Source: Micromonospora sp. C95 (GTDB taxonomy: Bacteria; Actinomycetota; Actinomycetes; Mycobacteriales; Micromonosporaceae). From it: 64,000 bases of DNA. Under the pieces are notes generated by a model. It was not told the origin of the DNA and searched no databases. It saw only the letters and a list, made by a program, of their open reading frames with translations. The stretch lies in assembly GCF_018070465.1 (NCBI RefSeq), contig NZ_JAGPXT010000023.1, positions 1 through 64,000 of the forward strand, read 5' to 3'. Shown here piece by piece: positions 7,827 through 17,600 of this stretch (within the stretch, counting starts at the first letter, position 1; each line of letters begins with the position of its first letter). Both the position numbers and the translations under genes were made by a program.

Positions 7827-9155
7827 TTAGCCGGCGACCTTTTCGCTTACCGGTTCGGTGGGCTCGGTCTTCGACGACGCCGCCGAGGTGCCGATGCCCG
7901 CGGCGGCGAACGCGCCACCGCCACCACCCGTGGAGCTGAACTCGTACGCGCTCTCCGCGTGCTCGGCGTTGTCGATGCCGTCGACCTCGGCGTCAGCGCT
8001 GGCGCGGAAGCCGATGGTCTTGTCGATCACGAAGCCGATCAGGTACGCGACCACGAACGAGTACACCAGCACGGCGACCGAGCCGAGAGCCTGCTTGCCC
8101 AGCAGCGTCACACCGCCGCCGTAGAGCAGACCGTCGTTGCCCTCACCGGCCAGCACCTCCATCGCCAGGAAGCCGATGAGCAGCGAACCGATGATGCCGC
8201 CGACCATGTGCACGGCGACCACGTCGAGCGAGTCGTCGTACTTGAGGCGGTACTTGAGGCCGACGGCCAGCGCGCAGACGACACCGGCGATGACACCCAG
8301 CGCGATGGCACCGAGCGGCTCCAGGAAGGCACAGGCCGGGGTGATGGCGACCAGGCCGGCGATGGCACCGGACGCCGCACCGAGGGTGGTCGGCTTGCCG
8401 TCCCGGATCTTCTCCACCAGCAGCCAGCCGAGCACCGCCGCGGCGGTGGCGACCTGGGTGTTGATGAAGGCGATCGCGGCGGTGCCGTTGGCTGCGAGGG
8501 CCGAGCCGGCGTTGAAGCCGAACCAGCCGAACCACAGCAGGCCGGCACCGAGCAGCACCATCGGCAGGTTGTGCGGTTTGAAGCTGTCCTTCGGCCAGCC
8601 GACCCGGCGGCCGAGCACCAGCGCCAGAGCGAGTGCTGCGGCACCGGCGTTGATGTGCACCGCGGTGCCACCGGCGAAGTCGAGCACGCCCAGCTCGAAG
8701 ATCCAGCCGCCGCCCCACACCCAGTGCGCGACCGGGAAGTAGACCAGGGTGGCCCACAGGCCGGCGAAGAGCAGCCACGGGCCGAACCGGGCCCGGTCGG
8801 CGATCGCACCGCTGATCAGCGCGACAGTGATCACCGCGAACATCAGCTGGAAACCGGCGAACAGCAGGTCGGGGATGCCACCCTCGGTCCCGCTCTCCAG
8901 CATGCCGCGCAGACCGGCGGCGGAAAGATCACCGGTGATCCCGCCGACGTCCTCACCGAACGCGATGCTGTAGCCGTAGAACACCCACAACAGGCTGACC
9001 AGGCCGATCGCACCGAAGCTCATCATCATCATGTTGAGCACGGACTTGGACCGGGTCATGCCCCCGTAGAACAGCGCCAGGCCGGGCGTCATGAGCAACA
9101 CCAGCGCGGCTGAAGTCAAAATCCAGGCGGTGGCACCAGAATCTAGCTCCGGCAC
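7827..9155 (-). CDS. amtB: Ammonium transporter AmtB
   Basis: Trimeric membrane channel for ammonium uptake under nitrogen limitation. The 442-residue product has about 11 hydrophobic segments, the Amt signature around DFAGGTAVHINAGAAALALAL (first pore histidine region), and the second His-containing segment VVAVHMVGGIIGSLLIG. The C-terminal tail is cytosolic, and rich in Gly, Ser and Thr. Start is GTG 9155 (MPELDSGATAWILTS), preceded by GAGGAGG at ideal spacing; the longer frame to 9206 lacks this. It is first in amtB-glnB-glnD, and two GlnR-like boxes lie 115-150 bp upstream. Confidence 0.96.
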   Translation of the reverse strand: MPELDSGATAWILTSAALVLLMTPGLALFYGGMTRSKSVLNMMMMSFGAIGLVSLLWVFYGYSIAFGEDVGGITGDLSAAGLRGMLESGTEGGIPDLLFAGFQLMFAVITVALISGAIADRARFGPWLLFAGLWATLVYFPVAHWVWGGGWIFELGVLDFAGGTAVHINAGAAALALALVLGRRVGWPKDSFKPHNLPMVLLGAGLLWFGWFGFNAGSALAANGTAAIAFINTQVATAAAVLGWLLVEKIRDGKPTTLGAASGAIAGLVAITPACAFLEPLGAIALGVIAGVVCALAVGLKYRLKYDDSLDVVAVHMVGGIIGSLLIGFLAMEVLAGEGNDGLLYGGGVTLLGKQALGSVAVLVYSFVVAYLIGFVIDKTIGFRASADAEVDGIDNAEHAESAYEFSSTGGGGGAFAAAGIGTSAASSKTEPTEPVSEKVAG

Positions 9156-9268
9156 GCTGCCTCCTCTCGGGTTGTTTTCTCCCTCCCTCCCGGCACCGCG
9201 CAGCATCGCCCGTACGCCGGTTGCGCGGAAGCCTGGTGGTCCGCTGTTTCACCCAGGGTCCCCGGCCG

Positions 9269-9305
9269 GTTTCCGAACCGTGACGGCTTGTTTCGTACGT
9301 GTGAA
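9269..9305 (-). promoter_or_regulatory. Tandem GlnR-type operator upstream of amtB-glnB-glnD
   Basis: On the minus strand there are two a-b half-site pairs. Box 1 (9269-9284) reads GTCAC-N6-GAAAC, a perfect match to the actinobacterial GlnR pattern GTNAC-N6-GNAAC. Box 2 (9290-9305) reads TTCAC-N6-GAAAC, one base off. The boxes repeat every 21 bp, so they face the same side of the helix. In Streptomyces GlnR activates amtB-glnK-glnD through such paired sites, so nitrogen-limited induction is expected here. No GlnR gene lies in the window. Confidence 0.75.
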
Positions 9306-9399
9306 GAAAGTCGCACACCTCGGCGCTTCGACGGGGGTGGATCGGCCGTTTGGTGCCGGTCTATCCCCCCGTCGGCCCAGGGACCGTCGAAAAGGTCGC

Positions 9400-10263
9400 T
9401 CAGCGCAGGGCGTGCTCGAGGGCGTGTCGCTCGTAGTCGAGCAACCGAAGATCCCGCATCGGCCGGCGCAGGTGGCCCTTGTGCACGATCCGGACGAAGG
9501 CCGGCTCCCCCGCTGCGGCCATCCGGCGGATGCCCTCGACGTGGTCCACGATCCGCTTGCGGATGGTCCGGATCAACCGGTGCCGGTCGCGCGGAATCAG
9601 CCCGTACGCGTCGGCGAAGAGCCGCAAGCGGCGCGGCCGGTCGGGACGCTTCCAGCCGAGGGTGATGGAGTCCCGGTCGGAGAAGATCGGCACCCAGGTC
9701 CACGCGGCGTACGCCACGTCATAGATCCGGGCACCGGGCGAGGCGAGATCGAAGTCGATCAGCCCGAGGGTGCCGTCCGGCCGCCAGATCACGTTGTGCG
9801 GTGCCGCGTCGTGGTGGCAGATCACCTCGGTGTCCGGCGGCGGTGGCCCGAACGAGCGCCACACCGCCTGCGGTGGGGGCACGAAACCGTACTGGGCGTC
9901 GTGGAACATCCGCAGCATGGTGGCGACGGTGACCAGGGCCTCGTCGGTGACCCAGTGCGGAGCCAGCGGATACTCCCCGCACTCCCCCTCCAGGTACGAC
10001 AGCACCTCCCGGTTGCGCTCGTCCATGCCGAGGGCACGCGGCGCGCCGGTGAACCCGACGTACTCCAGGTGACGCAGCAGAGCGTGCACCGACGGGGTCC
10101 ACGGTCCGGCGTTGCGCCGCACCGTGTCACCGACCCGCACCACGGTGCTCACGTTCCCGCCGTGCAGCGGGATCTCCTGCGAGGTCACGTACGGTCTCCC
10201 GAGGCGCTGCGACGGCTGGCTCGGGTCGCGCCAGCCCGCGTACGCGCGATCGTCTCTGGTCAC
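9400..10263 (-). CDS. APH/choline-kinase family phosphotransferase
   Basis: Protein-kinase-fold enzyme of the aminoglycoside phosphotransferase/choline kinase type; the substrate is unknown. The 287-residue product shows the catalytic loop VICHHDAAPHNVIW (the HxDxxxxN pattern), the Mg-binding LIDFDLASPG, and an N-terminal nucleotide-binding lobe beginning around VRVGDTVRR. A resistance role is not implied, since this superfamily is broad and chromosomal copies next to ftsY are probably housekeeping. Start is GTG 10263, 6 nt past the ftsY stop; an internal GTG (VTSQEIPLHGG, codon 26) is an alternative. It is probably cotranscribed with ftsY. Confidence 0.8.
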   Translation of the reverse strand: MTRDDRAYAGWRDPSQPSQRLGRPYVTSQEIPLHGGNVSTVVRVGDTVRRNAGPWTPSVHALLRHLEYVGFTGAPRALGMDERNREVLSYLEGECGEYPLAPHWVTDEALVTVATMLRMFHDAQYGFVPPPQAVWRSFGPPPPDTEVICHHDAAPHNVIWRPDGTLGLIDFDLASPGARIYDVAYAAWTWVPIFSDRDSITLGWKRPDRPRRLRLFADAYGLIPRDRHRLIRTIRKRIVDHVEGIRRMAAAGEPAFVRIVHKGHLRRPMRDLRLLDYERHALEHALR

Positions 10264-10269
10264 CCGAGG

Positions 10270-11454
10270 TTACGCGGTCTGACCGGAGGGCTCGGTACCC
10301 AGCAACGCGTCGACGAACTGCGCCGGGTCGAACGGCGCCAGGTCGTCGGGGCCCTCGCCGAGGCCGACCAGCTTCACCGGGATGCCGAGCTTGCGTTGCA
10401 CGGCGATGACGATGCCGCCCTTGGCGGTGCCGTCGAGCTTGGTCAGCACCACCCCGGTGACGTGCACCACCTCGGTGAAGACACGCGCCTGCTCCAAACC
10501 GTTCTGGCCGGTGGTGGCGTCGAGCACCAGCAGTGTCTCGTCGATCGGGCCGTGCTTCTCCACCACCCGCTTGACCTTGCCCAGCTCGTCCATCAGGCCG
10601 ATCTTGTTCTGCAAGCGGCCGGCGGTGTCGACGAGGACGGTGTCCACGCCGGTCTCGATGCCCCGCTTGACCGCGTCGAAGGCGACGCTGGCCGGGTCGG
10701 CGCCCTCGGGGCCCCGGACGGTCTCGGCACCGACCCGTCCGGCCCAGGTCTGCAACTGGTCGGCGGCGGCGGCCCGGAAGGTGTCGGCGGCACCGAGCAG
10801 CACGCTGCGGCCGTCGGCGATGAGCACCCGGGCGATCTTGCCGCAGGTGGTGGTCTTGCCCGCGCCGTTGACCCCGACCACGAGCAGCACCGCCGGCACG
10901 CCCTCCTTCGGTGCGGTGTGCAGCGACCGGTCCAGCCCCGGGTCGAGCGCGTTGACCAGCTCGGCGGCGAGCAGAGTGCGCAGTTCGGCGACCGAGCGGG
11001 TACCCAGCACCCGGGTGCGCTCCCGCAACCGGTCGACGATGTCCCGGGTGGCGTCGACGCCCACGTCGGCGGTGATCAGGCTGTCCTCGATCTCCTCCCA
11101 GACGTCCTCGTCGAGCCGGTCCCGGCTGAGCAGGCCGAGCAGGCCCTTGCCGAACACGTTCTGCGACCGCGACAGCCGGGAACGCAGCCGCACCAGCCGG
11201 CCGGCGGTCGGCTCGGGCACCTCGACGGTCGGCGCCGGCGCCTCGACCGGCGGCTCGACCAGGACACCTGTGGACAGGTCGGCCTCCGGTGCCTGCACCG
11301 GCGGGCCGGCGAGATCCTCCTCCGCCCGGGTGTCGACCTCCGTACGCGGCAGCGGCGGCTGCGGCCGTCGGCGCAGCCGCGGCACGACCAGCCCGATGCC
11401 GCCGAGGATCAGCAGACCGAGCAGGGCGAGAGCGATGAGGAGGTATTCCGTCAT
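10270..11454 (-). CDS. ftsY: Signal recognition particle receptor FtsY
   Basis: Membrane-associated SRP receptor GTPase that docks Ffh-ribosome complexes. The 394-residue product begins with a hydrophobic segment (about residues 4-24, MTEYLLIALALLGLLILGG), followed by a Pro/Glu-rich acidic linker, an N domain (from about 85) and the G domain with VVGVNGAGKTTT (about 193-204), DTFRAAA, DTAGRLQNK and TKLDGTAKGG. The N-terminal transmembrane anchor is the usual arrangement in actinobacterial FtsY. Starts at ATG 11454. The divergent phosphatase gene begins 186 bp away. Confidence 0.96.
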   Translation of the reverse strand: MTEYLLIALALLGLLILGGIGLVVPRLRRRPQPPLPRTEVDTRAEEDLAGPPVQAPEADLSTGVLVEPPVEAPAPTVEVPEPTAGRLVRLRSRLSRSQNVFGKGLLGLLSRDRLDEDVWEEIEDSLITADVGVDATRDIVDRLRERTRVLGTRSVAELRTLLAAELVNALDPGLDRSLHTAPKEGVPAVLLVVGVNGAGKTTTCGKIARVLIADGRSVLLGAADTFRAAAADQLQTWAGRVGAETVRGPEGADPASVAFDAVKRGIETGVDTVLVDTAGRLQNKIGLMDELGKVKRVVEKHGPIDETLLVLDATTGQNGLEQARVFTEVVHVTGVVLTKLDGTAKGGIVIAVQRKLGIPVKLVGLGEGPDDLAPFDPAQFVDALLGTEPSGQTA

Positions 11455-11640
11455 GCCGGAATCCTGTCAGATGCCGACGACCACGTCTCAGCCACCGCTC
11501 CCGCCGGGCTCGCCGCTCACCCGGCCCCCGAGCGCTCCCGGCATCGCCCCAGGATACGGCGGTAGTCTCGGCCACAGTTGGCAGTGGTGCGTCGCCGGCC
11601 GGGTAGTAAAGGATGAAGTTCTCTCGTCTGGAGGTTCCGT

Positions 11641-13350
11641 ATGCCCGCCGAGCTGCTCATCGGCCCCCTGCTGCGCCGGGTCGTCGGCACTCGGGCCACC
11701 GTCTGGGTGGAGACCACGACCCCGACGGTGGTCACCGTCCGCACGGCCGGCGGTGCCACCGGCATCGCCCCCACCTTCAGCGCGTACGACCACCACTACG
11801 CGCTGGTGGTGGTCGACGGGCTCACCCCGGACAGCACCACGGAATACGAGGTGCTGATCGACGACGAGGTGGTCTGGCCGCAACCGGACAGTCGTTTCCC
11901 GTCCAGTGTCATCCGTACCCGGGCCACCGACGACCGGGACCAGCCGGTCCGGCTGCTCTTCGGTTCCTGTCGGGAGACGACCCAGCACGCGACCACCCGC
12001 AAGCTGCCGCCGGACGCGCTCGACGCGTACGCCCGGCGGGTGATTGCCGACCCGGACCCGGCGGCCCTGCCCGACCTGCTGCTGCTCCTCGGTGACCAGG
12101 TGTACGCCGACGAGACCTCGCCCACCGTCAAGCGCCTGCTGCGCCGTCGGCGGCGGCGTCCCGAGGGTGCTCCGAAGGACCAGGTGGTCAGCTTCGACGA
12201 GTACACCAAGCTCTATCTGGAGTCGTGGCGCGACCCGGAGATCCGCTGGCTCCTCTCCACCGTGCCGAGCGTGATGATCTTCGACGACCACGAGATCATC
12301 GACGACTGGAACACCTCGGCCTCCTGGCGGGCGGACATGCGCGAACAGCCGTGGTGGGCCGAGCGAATCGCCAGCGGGCTGGCCTCGTACTGGGTCTACC
12401 AGCACCTGGGCAACCTCTCCCCGGACGAGATCGCGGCGGACCCGGTCTTCGCGAAGGTCAGTGCGGCGGAGGACGCCACGAACGTGCTGCGGGAGTTCGG
12501 TGCGCGGGTCGACACCGAGGCCGACCTCGCCCACGACACCGAGCGCTGGCGGTCGGTGCAGTACCAGTGGAGTTACGCGCTCGACCTGGGACGTACCCGG
12601 CTGGTGATGCTTGACAACCGGTGCAGCCGGGTGCTGCTACCGGGTCGGCGGGCGATGCTGCCGCCCGGCGAGTGGTCGTGGTTCGTCGACCGCGCCCACG
12701 GCGGCTACGACCACCTGGTGGTCGGCTCCTCGCTGCCCTGGCTGCTGCCGCCCGGCATCCACCACGTCGAGACGTGGAACGAGAAGCTGGCCGACTCGCC
12801 CCGGCGCTGGGTCGCCGGGCTGGGTGAACGGCTGCGCCGCGCGCTTGACCTGGAGCACTGGGCCGCGTTCCGCCGCTCGTTCGACGCGCTGGCGGAACTG
12901 TTCGCCCGGATCGGTGCCGGCACGCCCGGTACCCCCGACGACCGCAAGGGCGCCGGGCCGGCGTACCCGCCACCGGCGTCGATAAGCGTGCTCTCCGGCG
13001 ACGTGCACCACTCGTACGTGGCGCGCGTCAGGTTCGCCGACCCCGGTGTACGCACACCGGTGCACCAGCTCACCTGCTCGCCGATCCACAACCAGGTGCC
13101 GGCCGGGATGCGCCCGCTGATGCGGCTCGGGTGGGCGCGCGGTCCGGCCGGGGCGGCCCGGGCCCTGGCCCGCACGGCCGGGGTTCGCCGCTCTCCGGTC
13201 AAGTGGCGCAAGCTGGCCGGGCCCTACTTCGGCAACGCGGTGGCGACGCTCACCCACGCCGGACGCGGGGCCGAGGTGGTCATCGAGGGCACCACCGGTG
13301 ACGGTCACCTGCACGAGGTGGCCCGGCACCGGCTCACCGACGGCCGCTGA
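11641..13350 (+). CDS. PhoD-like alkaline phosphatase family protein
   Basis: Metallophosphatase of the PhoD family, probably acting on phosphomonoesters or diesters. The 569-residue product has an N-terminal Fn3-like domain (about 1-95, WVETTTPTVVTV) and a metallophosphatase core: LLFGSCRE, LLLLLGDQVYADE, MIFDDHEIIDDWN, VVGSSLPWLLPPG, and VLSGDVHHSYVA. Unlike classical secreted PhoD it has no Tat or Sec signal peptide, so it is probably cytosolic. ATG 11641 is preceded by GGAGG at good spacing. It diverges from ftsY, with about 190 bp for both promoters, and is followed 51 bp later by a DinB-family gene. Confidence 0.9.
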   Translation: MPAELLIGPLLRRVVGTRATVWVETTTPTVVTVRTAGGATGIAPTFSAYDHHYALVVVDGLTPDSTTEYEVLIDDEVVWPQPDSRFPSSVIRTRATDDRDQPVRLLFGSCRETTQHATTRKLPPDALDAYARRVIADPDPAALPDLLLLLGDQVYADETSPTVKRLLRRRRRRPEGAPKDQVVSFDEYTKLYLESWRDPEIRWLLSTVPSVMIFDDHEIIDDWNTSASWRADMREQPWWAERIASGLASYWVYQHLGNLSPDEIAADPVFAKVSAAEDATNVLREFGARVDTEADLAHDTERWRSVQYQWSYALDLGRTRLVMLDNRCSRVLLPGRRAMLPPGEWSWFVDRAHGGYDHLVVGSSLPWLLPPGIHHVETWNEKLADSPRRWVAGLGERLRRALDLEHWAAFRRSFDALAELFARIGAGTPGTPDDRKGAGPAYPPPASISVLSGDVHHSYVARVRFADPGVRTPVHQLTCSPIHNQVPAGMRPLMRLGWARGPAGAARALARTAGVRRSPVKWRKLAGPYFGNAVATLTHAGRGAEVVIEGTTGDGHLHEVARHRLTDGR

Positions 13351-13401
13351 GCGAACCACAAACCGGTCGCCGTTGTCGGGCCGCAACGTCAGAATGCCGG
13401 G

Positions 13402-13923
13402 ATGACCTGGACGGCACCGGAGATCGACCGGACCCCCGAGCCCTATGTCGGCGACGAGCGCACCATGCTGGAGGGCTGGCTGGACTATCACCGGCAGACC
13501 CTTCTGCTCAAATGCGCGGGCCTCACCGCCGAGCAGCTACGCACCGCAAGCGTCGAGCCGTCCGGCCTCACCCTGCTCGGGCTGGTCCGGCACCTGGCCG
13601 AGGTGGAGGCCTGGTGGTTCCGGGAGAACTTCGCCGGCGAGCAGGTCGACTACCCGTACTACACGGAAGACGATCCGGACGCCGATCACGACGTCAGCGC
13701 CGCCGACGCCGAGGCGGACTTCGCCACCTACCACCGGGAGGTGGCGCTGGCCCGCGCCGTCGTCGTCGGTCGATCGCTCGACGAGACGTTCACCGAGGTG
13801 GGCCCGAAGCGACGCACGTTCAACCTGCGCTGGATCTACGTCCACATGATCGAGGAATACGCCCGGCACAACGGGCACGCGGACCTGATCCGCGAACGCA
13901 TCGACGGGGTGGTCGGCGAGTGA
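13402..13923 (+). CDS. DinB family protein (DUF664)
   Basis: Four-helix-bundle protein of the DinB/DUF664 superfamily; many members are mycothiol- or bacillithiol-dependent metal enzymes, but this one is unassigned. The 173-residue product has the expected candidate metal ligands: a histidine in LVRHLAEVEAWWFRENF (H64) and the C-terminal HMIEEYARHNGHADLIRE with several histidines. It starts at ATG 13402. It follows the PhoD-like gene on the same strand and may be cotranscribed. Detoxification using mycothiol is possible in an actinobacterium but is only an inference. Confidence 0.85.
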   Translation: MTWTAPEIDRTPEPYVGDERTMLEGWLDYHRQTLLLKCAGLTAEQLRTASVEPSGLTLLGLVRHLAEVEAWWFRENFAGEQVDYPYYTEDDPDADHDVSAADAEADFATYHREVALARAVVVGRSLDETFTEVGPKRRTFNLRWIYVHMIEEYARHNGHADLIRERIDGVVGE

Positions 13924-14065
13924 CGACGATCGGCACCGGTCGCGGCATGTCGCGGTAACCCACTGCCGGGAAACCGCAACGTGCCGCAACCCGAGCGCTG
14001 GAGCCGGCGGGGCAGCCACCACGCTGAGGGTGGGAGCGGGCCGGTGGCGGCCGGCTCGGCCGCGT

Positions 14066-14686
14066 TCAGCGGGCCAGCGCGGCACGCAGGTAGCGAAGAT
14101 CAGCCGGCCCGTTCCAGCGGTACGCCGACAGCCCGGCCGCCCGGGCGCCACTTATCGCCCGGTCCTCGTCGTCGACGAAGAGCACCCGGGCCGGCGGCAT
14201 GTCCAGCGCCGCACAGGCGGCCTGGAAGTACTCGGGTGCCGGCTTGTGCACCCCGATGGCCGAGGAGTTGACCACCACGTCCAGCTCGCCGGTCAGGTCG
14301 AGCGCGGCCAGGTCGGCGTCGAGCAGGTCGGTGGCGTTGGTGCCGAGACCGACCCGGATGCCGGCGGCCCTCGCCTCGCGAACGAACGCGAGCACCTCAG
14401 GGTCGACCTCACCACGGTAGCGCTGCCACTGCGCCACCGCCGCCCGCGCCCGCTCGGCGTCACCGACCGACGGGGTGAGCGCGTCGGCCACGCTCGTCAG
14501 CCAGTCGGCGTGGCTGACCTGGCCGGTGAGCACCGGTTGCAGCCGCCCCCACTGCATGGCGATCTCGCCGAGCACACCGGCGGAGAGGCCGTACTCCCGC
14601 TCCACCCCGGCGGCGACCGCCGGGTCCCAGCGCCGCAGCACGCCGTCGAAGTCCACCAGGAGCGCCGTCGCGCGTTCCCGAGCCAC
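14066..14686 (-). CDS. HAD-superfamily hydrolase
   Basis: Haloacid-dehalogenase-fold phosphatase, substrate unknown. The 206-residue product has motif I LLVDFDGVLRRWD (nucleophile and acid aspartates), a helical cap, motif II GLGTNATDL, a lysine in GVHKPAPEYF, and motif III/IV VLFVDDEDRAISGARAAG. Start GTG 14686 shares its G with the smc stop (TAGTG), so translation is probably coupled to smc. It may be a housekeeping phosphatase; nothing links it functionally to chromosome condensation. Confidence 0.88.
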   Translation of the reverse strand: MARERATALLVDFDGVLRRWDPAVAAGVEREYGLSAGVLGEIAMQWGRLQPVLTGQVSHADWLTSVADALTPSVGDAERARAAVAQWQRYRGEVDPEVLAFVREARAAGIRVGLGTNATDLLDADLAALDLTGELDVVVNSSAIGVHKPAPEYFQAACAALDMPPARVLFVDDEDRAISGARAAGLSAYRWNGPADLRYLRAALAR

Positions 14687-17600
14687 TACCCGTTCTCCTC
14701 GCCGCGGCCCTGCCGCTCGTCATCCCCGTCGGCCCGGTTAAGCCGTTGACTGATCACCTGGGTCACCCCGCCGCGCATCGTCACACCGTAGAGCGCGTCG
14801 GCGATCTCCATGGTCCGCTTCTGGTGCGTGATGACCATCAGCTGACTCTTCTCCCGTAGCTGCGCCAGCAGGGTGATCAGCCGGCCCAGGTTCACGTCGT
14901 CGAGGGCCGCCTCCACCTCGTCCATGATGTAGAAGGGGCTCGGCCGGGCCCGGAAGATCGCCACCAGCATCGCGACCGCGGTCAGCGACCGCTCGCCGCC
15001 GGAGAGCAGCGACAGCCGTTTGATCTTCTTGCCCGGCGGGCGGGCCTCGACCTCGACGCCGGTGGTCAACAGGTCGTCCGGGTCGGTGAGGATCAACCGG
15101 CCCTCGCCACCGGGGAACAACACGGTGAAGACCTGCTCGAACTCTCGCGCGGTGTCGGCGAAGGCGCTGGCGAAGACCTCCAGAATCCGGTCGTCGACGT
15201 CCTTGACCACGGTGAGCAGGTCCCGTCGGGTCGCCTTGAGGTCCTCCAACTGCTCGGAGAGGAATTTGTACCGCTCCTCAAGCGCCGCGAACTCCTCCAG
15301 GGCGAGTGGGTTGACCTTGCCCAGCAGGGCCAGTTCCCGTTCCGCCTTGGCGGCCCGCTTCTCCTGCACCGGGCGTTCGTAGCGGACCGGCTCGGGCACC
15401 GGCAGCCCGTCGCGTTCGGCGGCGGCAACCTCGGCCTCGGTGGGCGGCACCAGCTGACTCGGGCCGTACTCGGCGACCAGGGTCTCGACCGTCAGGCCGA
15501 AGTCCTCGGCGGCCTTGGCCTCCAGTTGCTCGATGCGCAACCGCTGCTCGGCGCGGGCGACCTCGTCCCGGTGCACCTGGCTGGTCAGCCGTTCCAGCTC
15601 CGCGCCGAACCGTTTCGCGGCGGCCCGCACCTCCTGCAACTCCGCCTCGCGGGTGGCCCGTTCCCGCGCCACCGCGTCGCGGTGCTCCTCGGCTCGGGCG
15701 ATGCTGCTGGTCAGCTGGGTCAACGCCGTCCGCGCGCCACCGGCCACCGCGCGGGCGATGGCGGCGCCCCGGGTCCGCGCCGCGCGCCGGGCCGCCGCCC
15801 GTTCCCGGGCCGCCCGTTCGGCACCGGCCTGCCGGCGCAGCGAGTCGGCCCGCCCGGCGATCGAGGCGACCCGCTCCTCGGCGGTACGCACCGCGAGCCG
15901 GACCTCCATCTCGTTCTGCCGGGCCTGCGGCACCATGGCGGCGAACTGGTCGCGTTCCTCGGTGGAGGGTTCGGCGTCGATCGGGGTGGCCTCCGCCAAC
16001 CGCAGCCGCTCCTCCAGCTCGGCCAGGGTGGTCAGATCCCGCTCCCGGGCCGCCTCGGCGCGCGCTCGGGACTCGCCCAGCCGGTCGGTCTCCGCCTTCG
16101 CCGACCGCGCGGCGGCGCCCAGCTCGGCCAACCGCCGTGCCGCAGCGTTGCGGTGGCTCTCGGCCTCCCGCTTGGCCGCTGTCGCGTGCTGCACCGCCTC
16201 CTTGGCGGTGGCCACCTCGACGCGCGCCTCGATGAGCTGTTCGCGCAGTTCGGCGCTGGTTCGCTCGGCCGCCGATCGACTGGTCCGGGCCTCCTCGACG
16301 GCCGCCTGGACCTCGATGTAGCTGGGCGCCTTGGCCGACCCGCCGGCCGCCGCGTACGCGCCGACCACGTCACCCTCCCGGGTGACCGCCCGCAGTTCGG
16401 GATTGCCGGTGACCACCTCGGCGGCGGCGGACAGGTCCGCCACCAGCACCACGTCCCGCAGCGCCCGGTGCACCGCGGGTCGGATCTGGTCGTCGCAGTC
16501 GACCAGGTCGGGTGCCCAGTGGGCGCCGTCGGGCAGTTTCGGGCGCAACGCGTCGGCCGAACCGGACATGCCCGGCCCGGCCGGGCTGCCGACGAGCAGA
16601 CCGGCGCGTCCGGCGTCCGAGATCTTCAACAGGCGCATCGCCTCGACTGCCTCGTCGACGCCGGTCACCGCGACCGCGTCGGCCAGCCCGCCGAGCGCCG
16701 CGGCGAGCGCCGCCTCGTGGCCCGGTGCCACCGAGAGCAGGCCGGCGAGGCCGCCGAGCAGACCGGGCACCTGGTCGGCGCGGGCCAACAGGGCGCCGGC
16801 GCCGTCCTTGCGGCGCAGGCCGAGGGCGAGCGCCTCCTCCCGCGCCTTCCAGGTCGCGGCGTCCTTCTCCGCCGCCCGCTCCGCGTCCGACAGCGACCGG
16901 ACCGTGGCCTGTGCCTGCTCCTGAGCGGCGACGGCCTCGGCGTGCCGGGCATCCAGGTCGGCGTTGTCGCGGTCGGCCTCGGTGGACTGTTCGGCCACCG
17001 CGTCCAGCTCGGCCTGGGCCCGCTCGGCGCGGGCCATCGCGTCGGTGTGCGCGGCGGCGAGCCGCTCGATCTCCTCGCCGGCGCTCGTGGTACGCGCCCG
17101 GGCGGAGTTCACCTGTCCGGTCAGCCGGGCCAGGCCCTCCCGCCGGTCGGCGATCGCCTTCGCCGCAGCGACGAGTTCCCGCTCGGCGCCGGCGAGCTGC
17201 CGCTCCAGCTCCTGGCGGTGCTCGACCGCCTCGGCGAGTCGGACCTGGTCGTCGGTGAGCGCCGCGCGCAGCTCCTCCTCCTGCTCGCGGACCCGCTCGG
17301 CCTCGGCCTCCAGCTGTTCCGGGTCCCGCCCCGGGCGTTCGTCGTCCGGCGTGGCGGTCAGGTGCCGCAGTCGCTCGACGGCGAGCTGCTCGATCGAGCG
17401 GAACCGTTCCTGCAACGCGGAGAGCTTGTACCAGGTGTCCTGTGCGGCGGCCAGCAGCGGAGCGTCGGAGGCCAACGCCTCCTCCAGTTCGCCGAGGCGG
17501 GACTGCACCTCGACGTGCTCGGCCTCGACCTGCTCGCGCCGCGTCCGGAGCGCGGTCTCGTCCGCGATCTCCTTGTCCAGCGTGGTGCGCAGCGTGGCGA

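Noticed and set aside
9400..10263. Aminoglycoside resistance gene
   Set aside because: It has the kinase fold, but the superfamily covers choline, homoserine and many other kinases; no specific resistance subfamily features are visible and the locus is housekeeping.
9091..11565. 824-codon plus-strand open frame over ftsY and the phosphotransferase gene
   Set aside because: Antisense shadow of two recognisable genes, with no motif or ribosome site of its own.
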